Assembly (NCBI RefSeq): GCF_937958065.1
Contig: NZ_CALFXI010000002.1
Location: 248,001-312,000, forward strand
DNA length: 64,000 nt
Reading direction: 5' to 3'
Source: an uncultured Steroidobacter sp.
GTDB lineage: Bacteria; Pseudomonadota; Gammaproteobacteria; Steroidobacterales; Steroidobacteraceae
In this document: piece after piece, positions 42,189 to 51,891 of the stretch
Layout: the number at the start of each line of letters is the position of its first letter
How positions within the stretch are numbered: the stretch's first letter is position 1
Position numbers and translations under genes: made by a program
The notes under the pieces: generated by a model
The model's database searches: none
Told to the model about the DNA's origin: nothing
The model's input: only the letters and a program-made list of their open reading frames with translations

Positions 42189-43096
42189 TTCTGGACGGCG
42201 TGGGACTGCAGATGGTCGTAAAGCAACTTCGCAGCGGAATGCAGCGGCGCTCCGGTGCGGATACAAAGAAACAATTGTCGATGCGCCCACGGATCGCTCA
42301 GCGGTACCGACGCGAGCGATAGCGAGCGGATGTAGGCGCTGGTCGCGGCTCTGGGCACGATGCTGACGCCCAGTCCGGAGGCGACCATGGCGCAGGCCGC
42401 GTCGAAACTCGTTACCTGCACGCGCCAGTTCAACGAGCGATCGGATTCCGTCGCGGCCCTCGTCAGCAGACGATGCAGCGAGCTGCCGGCATGCAGGCCG
42501 ACGATCGGTTCATCGATCAGTGCCGCGAACGACAGCGAGGCGTGTTTGGCCAACGGATGATCGGGCCTCAGCACCACCACCAGGTCGTCGTTTCTGAACG
42601 GCACCGTGGTCAGCCCATCGATCACGGGCAGCTCGCTGACGATGCCCAGATCGGCCGAGTTGTCCGCGACCGCGGCCGCGATCGCCGAGCTCACGTGTTC
42701 TTCGAGATGCACGTGGATGTCCGGATGCTGTTTTGCAAACGAGGCCAGCGCATCCGGCAGGAATTCGACGATGGCGGAAATGTTTGCAAACATCCGCACG
42801 TAGCCACGCGTGCCCGACGCATGCCGTCGCATCTCGTCGTCGAGCTGCGCCGCCTGATGCAGGAGTACGCGCGCTCTTGCGAGCAGTGCATGGCCGGCTG
42901 CGGTCAGCTCGACGCCTTTCGCCCCGCGCAGCAGCAGCGGGCAGCCCAGATTGTCTTCCAGGTCGGAGACGCGTTTGCTCACCGCCGAGGCGACGGTGTG
43001 CGAGCGTTCAGCGGCGCGCGCGATGCTGCCCGCATCGGCGACGGCCACGAACAATTCCAGGTCACGCAGATCGAATCTCAAAGCCACGGAAGACAC
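42185..43096 (-). CDS. LysR-family transcriptional regulator
   Basis: 303 residues. N-terminal winged helix (LRDLELFVAVADAGSIARAA, VASAVSKRVSDLEDNLGCPL), then the LysR effector-binding domain (DLGIVSELPVIDGLTTVPF, VVVLRPDHPLAKHASLSF, VASGLGVSIVPRAA). The gene it controls is not evident; LysR proteins often act on a divergent neighbour, which here is a tRNA gene. Translationally coupled to trmB. Confidence 0.92.
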   Translation of the reverse strand: MSSVALRFDLRDLELFVAVADAGSIARAAERSHTVASAVSKRVSDLEDNLGCPLLLRGAKGVELTAAGHALLARARVLLHQAAQLDDEMRRHASGTRGYVRMFANISAIVEFLPDALASFAKQHPDIHVHLEEHVSSAIAAAVADNSADLGIVSELPVIDGLTTVPFRNDDLVVVLRPDHPLAKHASLSFAALIDEPIVGLHAGSSLHRLLTRAATESDRSLNWRVQVTSFDAACAMVASGLGVSIVPRAATSAYIRSLSLASVPLSDPWAHRQLFLCIRTGAPLHSAAKLLYDHLQSHAVQK

Positions 43097-43239
43097 AGGC
43101 GGGGTGAATCGAGGAGCGGCAGTATACCGCCATGCCGCTCAGGGCCCCCGTCAATCGAGCCGGGACGGCACGGCCCGGGCCGGCCGGTTCGAGGTTGCCG
43201 TTGGCAATGGCTCGGGAGGTTGCATAGAATCGGGCAAAC

Positions 43240-43315
43240 GCGGGTGTAGCTCAGTTGGTAGAGCACAAGTTTCCCAAACTTGAGGTCGCGGGTTCGAGAC
43301 CCGTCGCCCGCTCCA
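43240..43315 (+). tRNA. tRNA-Gly (anticodon CCC)
   Basis: 76 bases including encoded CCA. Acceptor GCGGGTG pairs with CGCCCGC (one G-U), the D arm has AGCTCAGTTGGTAGAGC, the anticodon stem CAAGT/ACTTG encloses loop TTCCCAA (anticodon CCC at 43273-43275), and the T arm has GCGGGTTCGAGACCCGT. Reads GGG glycine codons. Confidence 0.97.
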
Positions 43316-43436
43316 GATTCCAGCCCGGGCCGTTCGGCCCCGCCTGGATCCCATGCCTCACCCTGCCGCCCCTGCCACGGCAACCTCGTTGCCGCGAGCG
43401 GGCTTCGTGATTCTTACTCAGAGGGATAGTCAGCAG

Positions 43437-45263
43437 ATGACCGCCAGCCGACGCGATTTCATTGTGGGCACCGGTGCCGCTGTGGCGCTGGCCAATCTGC
43501 CGCTGAGTGTGCGGGCCAGTCAGTCCAGTGCCGACAAGGCCACCGAAGCGGTGCTGGCCGAACTGGCCGAAGAGCTGCTGGTCGATTATCCGGAAACCGC
43601 CAGCGGTCTGGGCATCGACACCGGCCCGCGCGCGCCGTTGAAGTCGAAGTTGGCGGACCGCTCCGCCGAGGGTCAGCGTGCGATCGCGCAGCGAGTCGCA
43701 CAACGCCTGCAACGGCTGAAGGCCATCGACACTTCCAATCTCAGCGAGGCCACTCGCATCGATGTGGACGTGATGCGCACGGCGCACGAGTTTGCCGTTG
43801 AAGGGTTCCGCTTTCCCTATGGCGACGTCGCCAACCTGAATCAGAGCTGGTCGTACCGGAACGCGCCTTACGTAGTGGCTCAGAACACCGGCGCCTTCCT
43901 GGAGATTCCGAGTGTGCTCGACATCAGTCACACGGTGACGACTCCGGAGGATGCCGATGCGTATCTGTCCCGGCTGGAAGCGTACGCGGGGCAAATCGAT
44001 GGCGAGACCGGCCGATTGTACGCCGCCGCCGCGCAAGGTGTGATCGCCCCGGACTTCCTGCTCGACAAGACGCTGAACCAGCTGCGCATGGCCAGCGCTG
44101 GAAACGTGGCCGAGTGGTCCCTGGTCACTTCGTTGGCGAAGCGGACCGAGAAAATGAAAGGCGACTACGCGGCGAAGGCGGCAAAGATCGCGAAGGACAG
44201 GATCGCGCCTGCGCTACAGCGTCAGCTCACGGAATTGGAAGAACATCGCAAGCGGGCCACCAGCGACGCTGGCGTCTGGAAACTGCCGCGCGGCGACGAG
44301 TACTACGCTTGGGCGTTGAACACGGCTACGACCACGCGCATGTCTCCGGAAGAGATCCACGAGCGTGGCCAGGAAGAGCTGCGCGCGTTGCATGCCGAGA
44401 TGGATGGGATTCTCAAAGCGCAGGGCATGACGCAGGGCACGGTGGGCGAGCGCATGACGGCGCTCGGCAAGCAGGAGCGTTTCCTGTTTCCCGACAACGA
44501 CGAAGGCCGCAAGCAGATCATGGCGCTGCTGCACGATCGGGTCGCAGACATTCGCAAGCGATTGCCGCGCGCCTTCGCCACGCTCGTGCCTGGAAACCTC
44601 CAGATCATCCGCATGGCGCCCGAAGTGGAGCCGGGTGCGCCCGGTGCCTACGGCGGTGCCGGCTCGATCGACGGCAAGGTGCCGGGCAAGTTCTGGATCA
44701 ACCTGCACACGACCAAGCTGTGGACCACGTATGCATTGCCGACGCTGACCTATCACGAATCGATTCCGGGTCACGTCTGGCAAGGCGAATATGCATTCAA
44801 GCTGCCGCTGTTCCGTTCGCTGCTCGCGTTCAACGCGTTCGCCGAGGGCTGGGCGCTGTATGCCGAGCAGCTCGCGTCCGAGCTCGGCGTTTACGACGAC
44901 GATCCGTTCGGCCGGCTCGGCTATCTGCAATCGATCGCGTTCCGCGCCTGTCGCCTGGTGGTCGACACTGGCTTGCATGCGAAGCGCTGGACGCGGCAGC
45001 AGGCGATCGAATGGTTCGCTCGCACCAATGGCTCGGGCCTGGACGAAGTGACCAGCGAGGTGGATCGCTATTGCGCCTGGCCGGGCCAGGCGTGCGGTTA
45101 CAAAGTCGGCCACAGCGAGATCAACCGGCTGCGCGCCAAGGCGCAGCAGGCGCTCGGCAGCAGGTTCGACTTCCGCAAGTTCAACGATGCGGTGGTGAAG
45201 GGCGGCGACCAGCCGCTGGTGGTCCTGGCGCGCAACATCGACGCGTTCATTGCGAAAGGCTGA
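43437..45263 (+). CDS. DUF885-family metallopeptidase-like protein with a Tat signal
   Basis: 608 residues from 43437 with a GAGGGA upstream. The N-terminus SRRDFIVGTGAAVALANLPL is a twin-arginine signal, so it is exported folded. The zinc-type motif HESIPGHVWQGEY near residue 440 and the Glu in FAEGWALYAEQLA are characteristic of DUF885 proteins, which resemble M32/M3-like peptidases. Substrate unknown; periplasmic. Single gene after tRNA-Gly. Confidence 0.87.
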   Translation: MTASRRDFIVGTGAAVALANLPLSVRASQSSADKATEAVLAELAEELLVDYPETASGLGIDTGPRAPLKSKLADRSAEGQRAIAQRVAQRLQRLKAIDTSNLSEATRIDVDVMRTAHEFAVEGFRFPYGDVANLNQSWSYRNAPYVVAQNTGAFLEIPSVLDISHTVTTPEDADAYLSRLEAYAGQIDGETGRLYAAAAQGVIAPDFLLDKTLNQLRMASAGNVAEWSLVTSLAKRTEKMKGDYAAKAAKIAKDRIAPALQRQLTELEEHRKRATSDAGVWKLPRGDEYYAWALNTATTTRMSPEEIHERGQEELRALHAEMDGILKAQGMTQGTVGERMTALGKQERFLFPDNDEGRKQIMALLHDRVADIRKRLPRAFATLVPGNLQIIRMAPEVEPGAPGAYGGAGSIDGKVPGKFWINLHTTKLWTTYALPTLTYHESIPGHVWQGEYAFKLPLFRSLLAFNAFAEGWALYAEQLASELGVYDDDPFGRLGYLQSIAFRACRLVVDTGLHAKRWTRQQAIEWFARTNGSGLDEVTSEVDRYCAWPGQACGYKVGHSEINRLRAKAQQALGSRFDFRKFNDAVVKGGDQPLVVLARNIDAFIAKG

Positions 45264-45306
45264 GGACTCGAAACGGCCCGGCCGCTTTCGAGCAGAGAAG
45301 ACAGAC

Positions 45307-46080
45307 ATGCGGATTGCCACTTACAACGTCAATAGCATTCATGCCCGCCTGCCGAGCCTGCAGCGCTGGCTGCAGGAAACCTCGCCCGATGTCGCCTGCC
45401 TGCAGGAATTGAAAACGCCTTCGGAGAAATTTCCCGAAGCGGCGATTCGCGAGCTGGGCTATGGCGTGATCTGGCACGGGCAGAAGAGCTACAACGGCGT
45501 GGCCATTCTCAGCAAAGGCTGCGAGCCCACCGAGATCCGGCGTGCGTTGCCGGGCGATCCCGAAGATTCGCACAGCCGCTACATCGAAGCGGTGGTCCGA
45601 GATGTGATCGTCGGATGTTTGTATTTGCCCAACGGCAATCCGGCGCCGGGCGAGAAGTTCGATTACAAGCTGCGCTGGCTCGAGCGCCTGCGAGTGCATG
45701 CTGCGGAGCTGGTCGGCAGCGGCAATGCCGTGGTGCTGGCCGGTGACTACAACGTCATTCCCACCGGCAACGATGTTTACAAACCGGAGCGCTGGGTCGA
45801 CGACGCGTTGTTCCGCGTCGAGACGCGTGAGGCGTTCAGCCGTATCGTCGAGCAGGGCTGGGTGGACGCAATCCGGCACCTGCATCCGGATGCGACGATC
45901 TATACCTTCTGGGATTATTTCCGGAATGCCTATGGGCGGGATGCCGGTCTGCGCATCGATCACCTGTTGTTGAATGCGCCGGCGGCGCGGCGGCTCAAAG
46001 CGGCGGGCGTGGATCGCCATGTGCGCGGCTGGGAGAAGCCGAGCGATCACGCGCCGACCTGGATCGAGCTGGAGGATTAG
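45307..46080 (+). CDS. xth: Exodeoxyribonuclease III
   Basis: 257 residues. Endonuclease/exonuclease/phosphatase fold: RIATYNVNSIHARLPSLQRW, CLQELKT (metal Glu), VVLAGDYNVIPTGNDVY, GLRIDHLLLN and the final SDHAPTWIEL. AP endonuclease and 3' exonuclease in base-excision repair. Shorter by about 10 residues than E. coli XthA, as in the ExoIII/ExoA group. Confidence 0.93.
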   Translation: MRIATYNVNSIHARLPSLQRWLQETSPDVACLQELKTPSEKFPEAAIRELGYGVIWHGQKSYNGVAILSKGCEPTEIRRALPGDPEDSHSRYIEAVVRDVIVGCLYLPNGNPAPGEKFDYKLRWLERLRVHAAELVGSGNAVVLAGDYNVIPTGNDVYKPERWVDDALFRVETREAFSRIVEQGWVDAIRHLHPDATIYTFWDYFRNAYGRDAGLRIDHLLLNAPAARRLKAAGVDRHVRGWEKPSDHAPTWIELED

Positions 46081-46281
46081 TCCCAGCGCGACCGCCTCGT
46101 TTGCGAGCTCGCCGCATGATCCGCGGCTGGCTCGGTGCGGGCTGCCGCTGTCCCTTCGTAATTCGGTCGTCGCGACCTGCCTCGATTACGACCGTTCGCT
46201 GCCCCTGATAATTTCCACTCGCGCGGATCCAAAGAGCCACGACTCGCGTTAGTTCCTTCGCCTGCTTAGATCACAGCGAGG

Positions 46282-48291
46282 ATGGGGACCCGATTGAGCA
46301 ACGCGCATCCGCCTCTATGGCAGCGCCTGGCGTGGTACACCTGCGGCGCGCTCGTTTTGCTGTTGCTGCCGGTATTCAAGTACGCGGAGTTGTGGGGCAC
46401 GCTGCCGCGACCGCAAAAAGTCGCGCTCGTCGTGGCGCTGGGTGCGTTCGGAACTGCGTGCCTGCTGTCGCTGTTCGTAGATCGGCTCGCCAGCTGGCGC
46501 ACCGCTGGCAAGGCACTCATCCGTTCGTTTGCTGTGTTGAGCTTGTTTCTCATTGCAGCAGTGGTGCTGTCGATTTCGCTGCCCCGTTTCCTGCTGATTC
46601 CGCTGGTAGGCGTCATTGCCGTCATCGTGCCCCTGGCGATCAGCCCGTTGGGTTTGCGACGAACGCCACTCGCTGCCGTCGCTATTCTGGCCGGCGTCGC
46701 GGGCGTCTATGCGTTCGGCCACGTAGATGTGTCCACGCAAGCCGAGCGCGTCACGCGTGAGGCGTATTTCTCGACGGCGTTCTATCCGGTGCGCGCGACC
46801 ATCCGTGAAGGGTGGATTCCCGAGCCGGCCACTCGCGGCGGCGGCTTGACCATGGTGGGCGACCGAGTGCTGCTCGGTACAGGCGATGGGCATCTGTATC
46901 TGATCGATGCGCCAGAGGCAGGCGCGGGCTTCAAAGTCACCGAGCTGGCCACCCAGGTGCCCGCCAATCGTGAAGAGTTTGCCAAGGCCTTCGGCGGCTC
47001 GGCGCGACAACCCAAACGGTCCATCGACTGGCGCGAGGCCGGGCCGCCGCGCGTACAAACATGGCGTTTCCGTGTCGCCGATGTGGTCGCCGCGGTCGAG
47101 GGCGATGAGGTTCGTCTGTTCGCCTCGCATCATTACTGGAATGCCAAGGACGAATGTTTCGTCGCCAGAGTTTCCGAGCTGAGGGCGCCGCTGGCGAATT
47201 TCGAGCAAAGCGTCGCCCGGGCGCAGTGGTCGACGCTGTTCGACACGACGCCGTGCGTGCCGCTCGAAGGTCCGGATCGCAAGCGCGGCAAGAATCCGTT
47301 CCGGGGCGAGGAGATCGGCGGCGCGATGGTGCTGCTGGAAGACAACAAGCTGCTGCTCACGGTCGGCGATTCGGGCTTCTCCGGCATCGAATCCAACCAG
47401 ATGTTCGCGCAGGATCCGGCAGCCGATTTCGGCAAGACCATCCTGATCGATCTGGCCACGCGCGAGCACCGCGTCTTCACCCTTGGACATCGCAATCCGC
47501 AGGGCATCACGCGTAGCCGCGACGGCAGAGTGTGGCTGACCGAGCACGGCGCGCAGGGCGGCGATGAGTTGAACCTGTTACAGGAACGAGCGAACTACGG
47601 CTGGCCCAGGGTGACTTACGGCACCGAATACGGGTCGACCGTCTGGCCGCTCAGCGAGCATCAGGGCCAGCATACGGGGTATCAACAACCGACCATGGCG
47701 TGGGTCCCGAGCATCGGCGCTTCCGACATTGCCGTCCTGAACGGCAAACTGTTTCCAGTGTGGCAGGACAACCTGCTGGTGGGCTCACTCTCCACGCGCT
47801 CGCTGTATCGACTGGTGGTGGTCGACGATCGAGTCGTGGTGCAGGAGCCCATCGCGTTGAACAAGCGCGTGCGAGACATCCTGTCGATGCCCGATGGCCG
47901 CATCATGATCTGGAGCGACGACTGGTCGCTCACGTTGCTCGAACCGGCGACCCAGCAGAATGGGGCGACCTTGTTCGCGACGCAGTGCCAGGGCTGTCAC
48001 ACCATCGGCGATGGCATGAGTCATCGGATCGGGCCCGATCTGTTCGGCATCGTCGGCCGCAGCGTCGGCGGTGCGCAAGGTTATGACGAATACTCGCCGG
48101 CCATGAAAGCCTGGAAGGCTAGGTGGGATGCGGCCACGCTCGACCGATTCCTGGCGCAGCCGGCGGCGGTGGTCTCCGGTACTTCGATGGCGTTCCCAGG
48201 TGTGCCGGACGCCGCGCATCGACAGGCCATCATCGAGTATCTGCAAAAGAGCGAGCCGATCGACAAGCGGGGCGTGATGCGCAGTAATTGA
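46282..48291 (+). CDS. Membrane PQQ-type sugar dehydrogenase fused to cytochrome c
   Basis: 669 residues. Residues 1-140 hold about four membrane helices (WYTCGALVLLLLPVFKYAEL, FLIAAVVLSISLPRFLLI, then a third and fourth). About 150-560 is a soluble-glucose/sorbosone-dehydrogenase beta-propeller (VLLGTGDGHLYLID, FTLGHRNPQGITRSRDGRVW, LTEHGAQGGDELNLLQERAN). The C-terminus is a class I cytochrome c with haem site CQGCH and a Met ligand in SGTSMAFPGVP. It would oxidise a sugar aldehyde in the periplasm and pass electrons to its own haem and then the respiratory chain. Substrate not known. Confidence 0.85.
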   Translation: MGTRLSNAHPPLWQRLAWYTCGALVLLLLPVFKYAELWGTLPRPQKVALVVALGAFGTACLLSLFVDRLASWRTAGKALIRSFAVLSLFLIAAVVLSISLPRFLLIPLVGVIAVIVPLAISPLGLRRTPLAAVAILAGVAGVYAFGHVDVSTQAERVTREAYFSTAFYPVRATIREGWIPEPATRGGGLTMVGDRVLLGTGDGHLYLIDAPEAGAGFKVTELATQVPANREEFAKAFGGSARQPKRSIDWREAGPPRVQTWRFRVADVVAAVEGDEVRLFASHHYWNAKDECFVARVSELRAPLANFEQSVARAQWSTLFDTTPCVPLEGPDRKRGKNPFRGEEIGGAMVLLEDNKLLLTVGDSGFSGIESNQMFAQDPAADFGKTILIDLATREHRVFTLGHRNPQGITRSRDGRVWLTEHGAQGGDELNLLQERANYGWPRVTYGTEYGSTVWPLSEHQGQHTGYQQPTMAWVPSIGASDIAVLNGKLFPVWQDNLLVGSLSTRSLYRLVVVDDRVVVQEPIALNKRVRDILSMPDGRIMIWSDDWSLTLLEPATQQNGATLFATQCQGCHTIGDGMSHRIGPDLFGIVGRSVGGAQGYDEYSPAMKAWKARWDAATLDRFLAQPAAVVSGTSMAFPGVPDAAHRQAIIEYLQKSEPIDKRGVMRSN

Positions 48292-48371
48292 CATGCAGGG
48301 CTCGCGCGGGTTGCCCCCTGGGAAGGCAATCTTTAAGCTGGTTCGCAGCTTTTCATGATGCGCGAGCTGCC

Positions 48372-49058
48372 TTGCTAAACCGATTTCTCTGCGCAGTGTT
48401 GTTGTCTCTATGGTCCGCGTTCGCGTTGGCGGATTACGCGGCTGCGCCCAAGAAACCCATCGACCTCACCGGATTCTGGATTCTGAATACGGCGGTCAGC
48501 GACGATCCGGAGGCGCTGTTGTCCGCGAAGCAGGCCAAGGAATGGGAGCGGTTCGAGCGCATGCGGCGCCGGCAGGAAGAGGCGCGGCCGGCCAACATGC
48601 CGCCGCCGATCGATGTGGATGCGCCACCGCCCGGTGACAGCAGTCGGCGGCGCGGTCCTCGCCCCTGGCAGAAGCAACAGCAGGAAAACCTGCGCCGCAT
48701 GCTCGGTGTCAGCCCCACGCTGGAGATCAAGCAGGTCGATACCGGGCGTTTCGATGTGATTTCCGCAGTCGAGTCACGACGCGTCCAGGCAGGCAGCCAC
48801 ACGCAGGTGTCGATGCCCGAAGGGCAACTGGCGGATTCGTGGGTCGGTTGGGATGGCGAATGGTTCGTGATCGAACGCCGCGTCCGCCGTGGGCCGCGCT
48901 CGCTCGAACAGTTCCGGCTGACCAAGACCGGGCAGCTCGAATATCTGATGAAGTGGAGTGGCGAGAGCGAGCTGTCCGGAATCAAGGTGCGGCGACTCTA
49001 CGATCGCCGCACCGGGCCCGAGCCGGAAGCGAATCCGGATCACGGGCCCTCGCCCTGA
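48372..49058 (+). CDS. Small exported protein, unknown
   Basis: About 228 residues if started at the TTG at 48372, which gives a signal peptide (FLCAVLLSLWSAFALA); the frame is open from 48288 and no start has a strong ribosome site. The mature part has DLTGFWILNTAVSDDPEALL, a Pro/Arg-rich linker (PPPIDVDAPPPGDSSRRRGP), and a beta-rich end with SWVGWDGEWFVIERRVRRG and LEYLMKWSG. It looks like a lipocalin- or beta-barrel-like periplasmic protein. No family recognised. Confidence 0.6.
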   Translation: MLNRFLCAVLLSLWSAFALADYAAAPKKPIDLTGFWILNTAVSDDPEALLSAKQAKEWERFERMRRRQEEARPANMPPPIDVDAPPPGDSSRRRGPRPWQKQQQENLRRMLGVSPTLEIKQVDTGRFDVISAVESRRVQAGSHTQVSMPEGQLADSWVGWDGEWFVIERRVRRGPRSLEQFRLTKTGQLEYLMKWSGESELSGIKVRRLYDRRTGPEPEANPDHGPSP

Positions 49059-49068
49059 GACGACTCGG

Positions 49069-50499
49069 TCAGGCCGCCGAGTAACCCATCACGGCCTTCA
49101 CTTCCAGGAATTCCTTGAGGCCTTCCTTGCCCCATTCGCGGCCGTTGCCCGATTGTTTGTAGCCGCCGAACGGCGCATTCATATCGGTCGCGGCGCCATT
49201 CAGATGAACCATGCCGGTCCGCAGGCGTCGCGCCACTTTGCGTGCGTGCTCGATGTCTCCGGAATAAACATAGCCGGACAGGCCGTAGACCGTGTCGTTG
49301 GCGATGCGCACCGCTTCGTCTTCGGTCTCGTACGGAATCATCACCAGCACCGGGCCGAAGATTTCCTCGCGCGCGATGGTCATGTCGTTGGTCACGTTCG
49401 CGAACACGGTGGGCTTGATGAAGTAGCCTTTGTCGATGCCGTCCGGTCGGCCCGGCCCGCCGGCCACGACCGTCGCGCCTTCGTCGATGCCGGTCTGTAA
49501 CAGGCGCTGGATCTTTTCGAACTGGTTCCTGTTGGCGACCGGGCCCATGGTGACGCCGTCCTTTTTCGGATCGCCGACCACCGGCTTCGCGGCAACCGTC
49601 TTCGCGATGTTGACTGCTTCCTCGTACAGCTTGTTCGGCACGAGCATGCGCGAGGGCGCGTTGCACGACTGCCCGGTGTTCGACATCATGGACAGCACAC
49701 CGCTCTTCACCGCGGCGTTCAAGTCGGCGTCTTCCAGAATGATGTTGGCGGATTTGCCACCGAGCTCCTGAGACACGCGCTTCACCGTGTCGGCCGCGGC
49801 CTTTGCGACCTGCACGCCGGCGCGAGTCGAGCCGGTGAAGGACATCATGTCGATGTCCGGATGACGCGACAGCGCTTCTCCCACGGTCGGGCCATCGCCA
49901 TCGATCATGTTGAACACGCCCTTGGGCACGCCGGCTTCGTGCAGGATCTCGGCGAAGATGTGGGCACTGAGCGGCGCGACTTCGCTGGGCTTGAGCACCA
50001 TCGTGCAGCCGGCGGCGAGCGCGGGCGCGACTTTGCAGCCGATCTGATTAAGCGGCCAGTTCCACGGAGTGATCAAACCGCACACGCCGACGGGCTCGCG
50101 GCGGATCAGGGTCGTGCCCAGCGTCTCTTCGAACTCGAATTCCTTCAGTGCGGCGAGCGTCGACATGAAGTGGCCGAGGCCGCTGCCGGCCTGCGCATGC
50201 AGCGCGAACTTCATCGGCGCGCCCATCTCGTCGGAAATCGCCAGCGCCACGTCCTTCATGCGGCCCTGATACACCTTGATGATGCGCTCGAGCAGCGCGA
50301 TGCGCTCTTCACGCGAGGTCTGCGAGTAGGTTTCGAAAGCAGCGCGCGCCGCTTTCACTGCGACATCCACGTCCTCGGCCGTGCCGAGCATGATCTTGCC
50401 AATTTCCTGCTCGGTGGCGGGATTGATCACCGCCAGCTCGCGGCGACCCGGCGGGGTGACCCAGGCGCCATCGATGTAAAACCGCTTGAACTCGTACAT
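49069..50499 (-). CDS. NAD(P)-dependent aldehyde dehydrogenase
   Basis: 476 residues from 50499 with GGAGG upstream. Motifs: TPWNWPLNQIGCKVAPALAA, FTGSTRAGVQVAKAA, VSQELGGKSANIILEDADL with the general-base Glu, and catalytic Cys in MSNTGQSCNAPSRM. It lies 92 bp downstream of kdgK on the same strand. In a pectin locus it might oxidise an aldehyde from uronate or sugar breakdown (for instance alpha-ketoglutaric semialdehyde), but the sequence does not fix the substrate. Confidence 0.9.
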   Translation of the reverse strand: MYEFKRFYIDGAWVTPPGRRELAVINPATEQEIGKIMLGTAEDVDVAVKAARAAFETYSQTSREERIALLERIIKVYQGRMKDVALAISDEMGAPMKFALHAQAGSGLGHFMSTLAALKEFEFEETLGTTLIRREPVGVCGLITPWNWPLNQIGCKVAPALAAGCTMVLKPSEVAPLSAHIFAEILHEAGVPKGVFNMIDGDGPTVGEALSRHPDIDMMSFTGSTRAGVQVAKAAADTVKRVSQELGGKSANIILEDADLNAAVKSGVLSMMSNTGQSCNAPSRMLVPNKLYEEAVNIAKTVAAKPVVGDPKKDGVTMGPVANRNQFEKIQRLLQTGIDEGATVVAGGPGRPDGIDKGYFIKPTVFANVTNDMTIAREEIFGPVLVMIPYETEDEAVRIANDTVYGLSGYVYSGDIEHARKVARRLRTGMVHLNGAATDMNAPFGGYKQSGNGREWGKEGLKEFLEVKAVMGYSAA

Positions 50500-50591
50500 G
50501 TGTCCTCCGCCAGACGGGGTCGATCCGCACACCAGAACGGCCTGCGCAGCAGGCCGGGCGTGCGGCGAAAAAGGGAGGACAATGATAACGC

Positions 50592-51599
50592 TTAGCGGCG
50601 GACGTCGCCGCCTTTCTCGGACAGCAACAGCTCCACGTCGGCCACGCCCAGCAGATTGAAGTCGCCCGGAATGGAATGCTTGAGGCAGCCGGCGGCGGCG
50701 CCGAACTCGATCGCGTCCTGTGGAGTCATGCCCGTCAGCAAACCGTGCAGGACACCGGCGGCGAAGGCATCGCCGCCACCGATGCGATCCACGATGCTGT
50801 GCAAGGGATATGAGCGGCTCTTGTAGGTGTTCTTCGAGTCGAACAGCAAGCCGGTCAATTGCTGATGGTCGACGCTGTGGCGTGCGCGCTCGGTGCAGAC
50901 GATGTGGCGCAGATGCTTGAATGTTTTGAATGCGACATCGGCCGCTTCACGTCGGGCATCCGCCGCGGTTGTCTGGACGCCGAGCATGAAGGCGATGTCG
51001 CGATCGTCACCGAAGATCACATCCGCCTGCTCACATAGACGAGTCAACAGCTGCGGAGCTTCGGGAGCGCGCGAGCCCCACAGGCGTGCGCGGAAATTGC
51101 AATCAAACGAAATCTGGATGCCGGCCGCGCGCGCCGCCTGCATGGCTCGTGAAGCCGCATCCGCCGTGGCGCTGCTCACGGCTGGAGTAATGCCTGAAAC
51201 ATGCAGCCACCGCGCATTCGCCAGCAGCGATGTCCAGTCGTAAGTTTCAGGCGGCGCGATCGCGAAGGCTGAATTCGCGCGGTCGTAGAGCACTTCCGCC
51301 GGACGGTGACCGGCACCGTGCGTGAGGAAATACATGCCCATGCGACCTTCGCCGAAATGAATCGAATCGGTTTCGACGCCGTGACGGCGCAACTCGTCGG
51401 CGCAGGCGCGGCCCAGTGTCGAGTCGGGCAGCGTGCTCACGACCCGCGTGCGATGGCCGAACTTGTGCAATGACACGGCAACATTGGCTTCGGCGCCGCC
51501 GATATGAGCGTCGAAGCGTGGCGATTGCAACAGCAACTCCTTGCCAGGCGACGACAAGCGCAACAGAACCTCACCGAAGCAAACAATGGCCGGTTTCAT
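50592..51599 (-). CDS. kdgK: 2-keto-3-deoxygluconate kinase (PfkB family)
   Basis: 335 residues. Ribokinase/PfkB motifs: GGAEANVAVSLHKFGH, FDCNFRARLWGS, and the catalytic DRIGGGDAFAAGVLHGLL. SFDCNFR and the FGEVLLRL start are typical of KDG kinases. It phosphorylates 2-keto-3-deoxygluconate, the shared end product of galacturonate and glucuronate routes, giving KDPG. Divergent from the TonB receptor; the gap carries two ACCGGTGTCA-type sites. Confidence 0.85.
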   Translation of the reverse strand: MKPAIVCFGEVLLRLSSPGKELLLQSPRFDAHIGGAEANVAVSLHKFGHRTRVVSTLPDSTLGRACADELRRHGVETDSIHFGEGRMGMYFLTHGAGHRPAEVLYDRANSAFAIAPPETYDWTSLLANARWLHVSGITPAVSSATADAASRAMQAARAAGIQISFDCNFRARLWGSRAPEAPQLLTRLCEQADVIFGDDRDIAFMLGVQTTAADARREAADVAFKTFKHLRHIVCTERARHSVDHQQLTGLLFDSKNTYKSRSYPLHSIVDRIGGGDAFAAGVLHGLLTGMTPQDAIEFGAAAGCLKHSIPGDFNLLGVADVELLLSEKGGDVRR

Positions 51600-51738
51600 G
51601 CGGGCGGAACATTCCGTTGGAAATGAGAAAGATGTCTTGCGGCGGGATTGTAGGCGGATTGCGAGCGGATTTGACGTGTTGCGGGCAAACCAAATGCGGT
51701 CGCTTGCCGGCCGCGGAGGGCTCTGTTAGCCTGCGCAT

Positions 51739-51783
51739 TGTCACCGGTGTCATTCCGCGTCGCAAGAAATGCTACCGGTGTCA
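51739..51783. promoter_or_regulatory. Two operator-like sites between kdgK and the TonB receptor gene
   Basis: Site 1 (51739-51752) TGTCACCGGTGTCA and site 2 (51769-51783) ATGCTACCGGTGTCA share ACCGGTGTCA in the same orientation, centred about 31 bp apart (three helix turns). A third related site lies at 60091-60104. The dyad TGACACCGGTGTCA with central CG suggests a LacI-family pectin regulator. Partner inferred. Confidence 0.6.
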
Positions 51784-51891
51784 CTGATTCGGGATGGCCA
51801 ACCCATGGTTGGCACAGTCGGCCATACCCGGGCGCCAAGAGCCGATGGCCGAGATCAGCGGTATTAGGGCGATTTGAATGGGGGTAAACAT

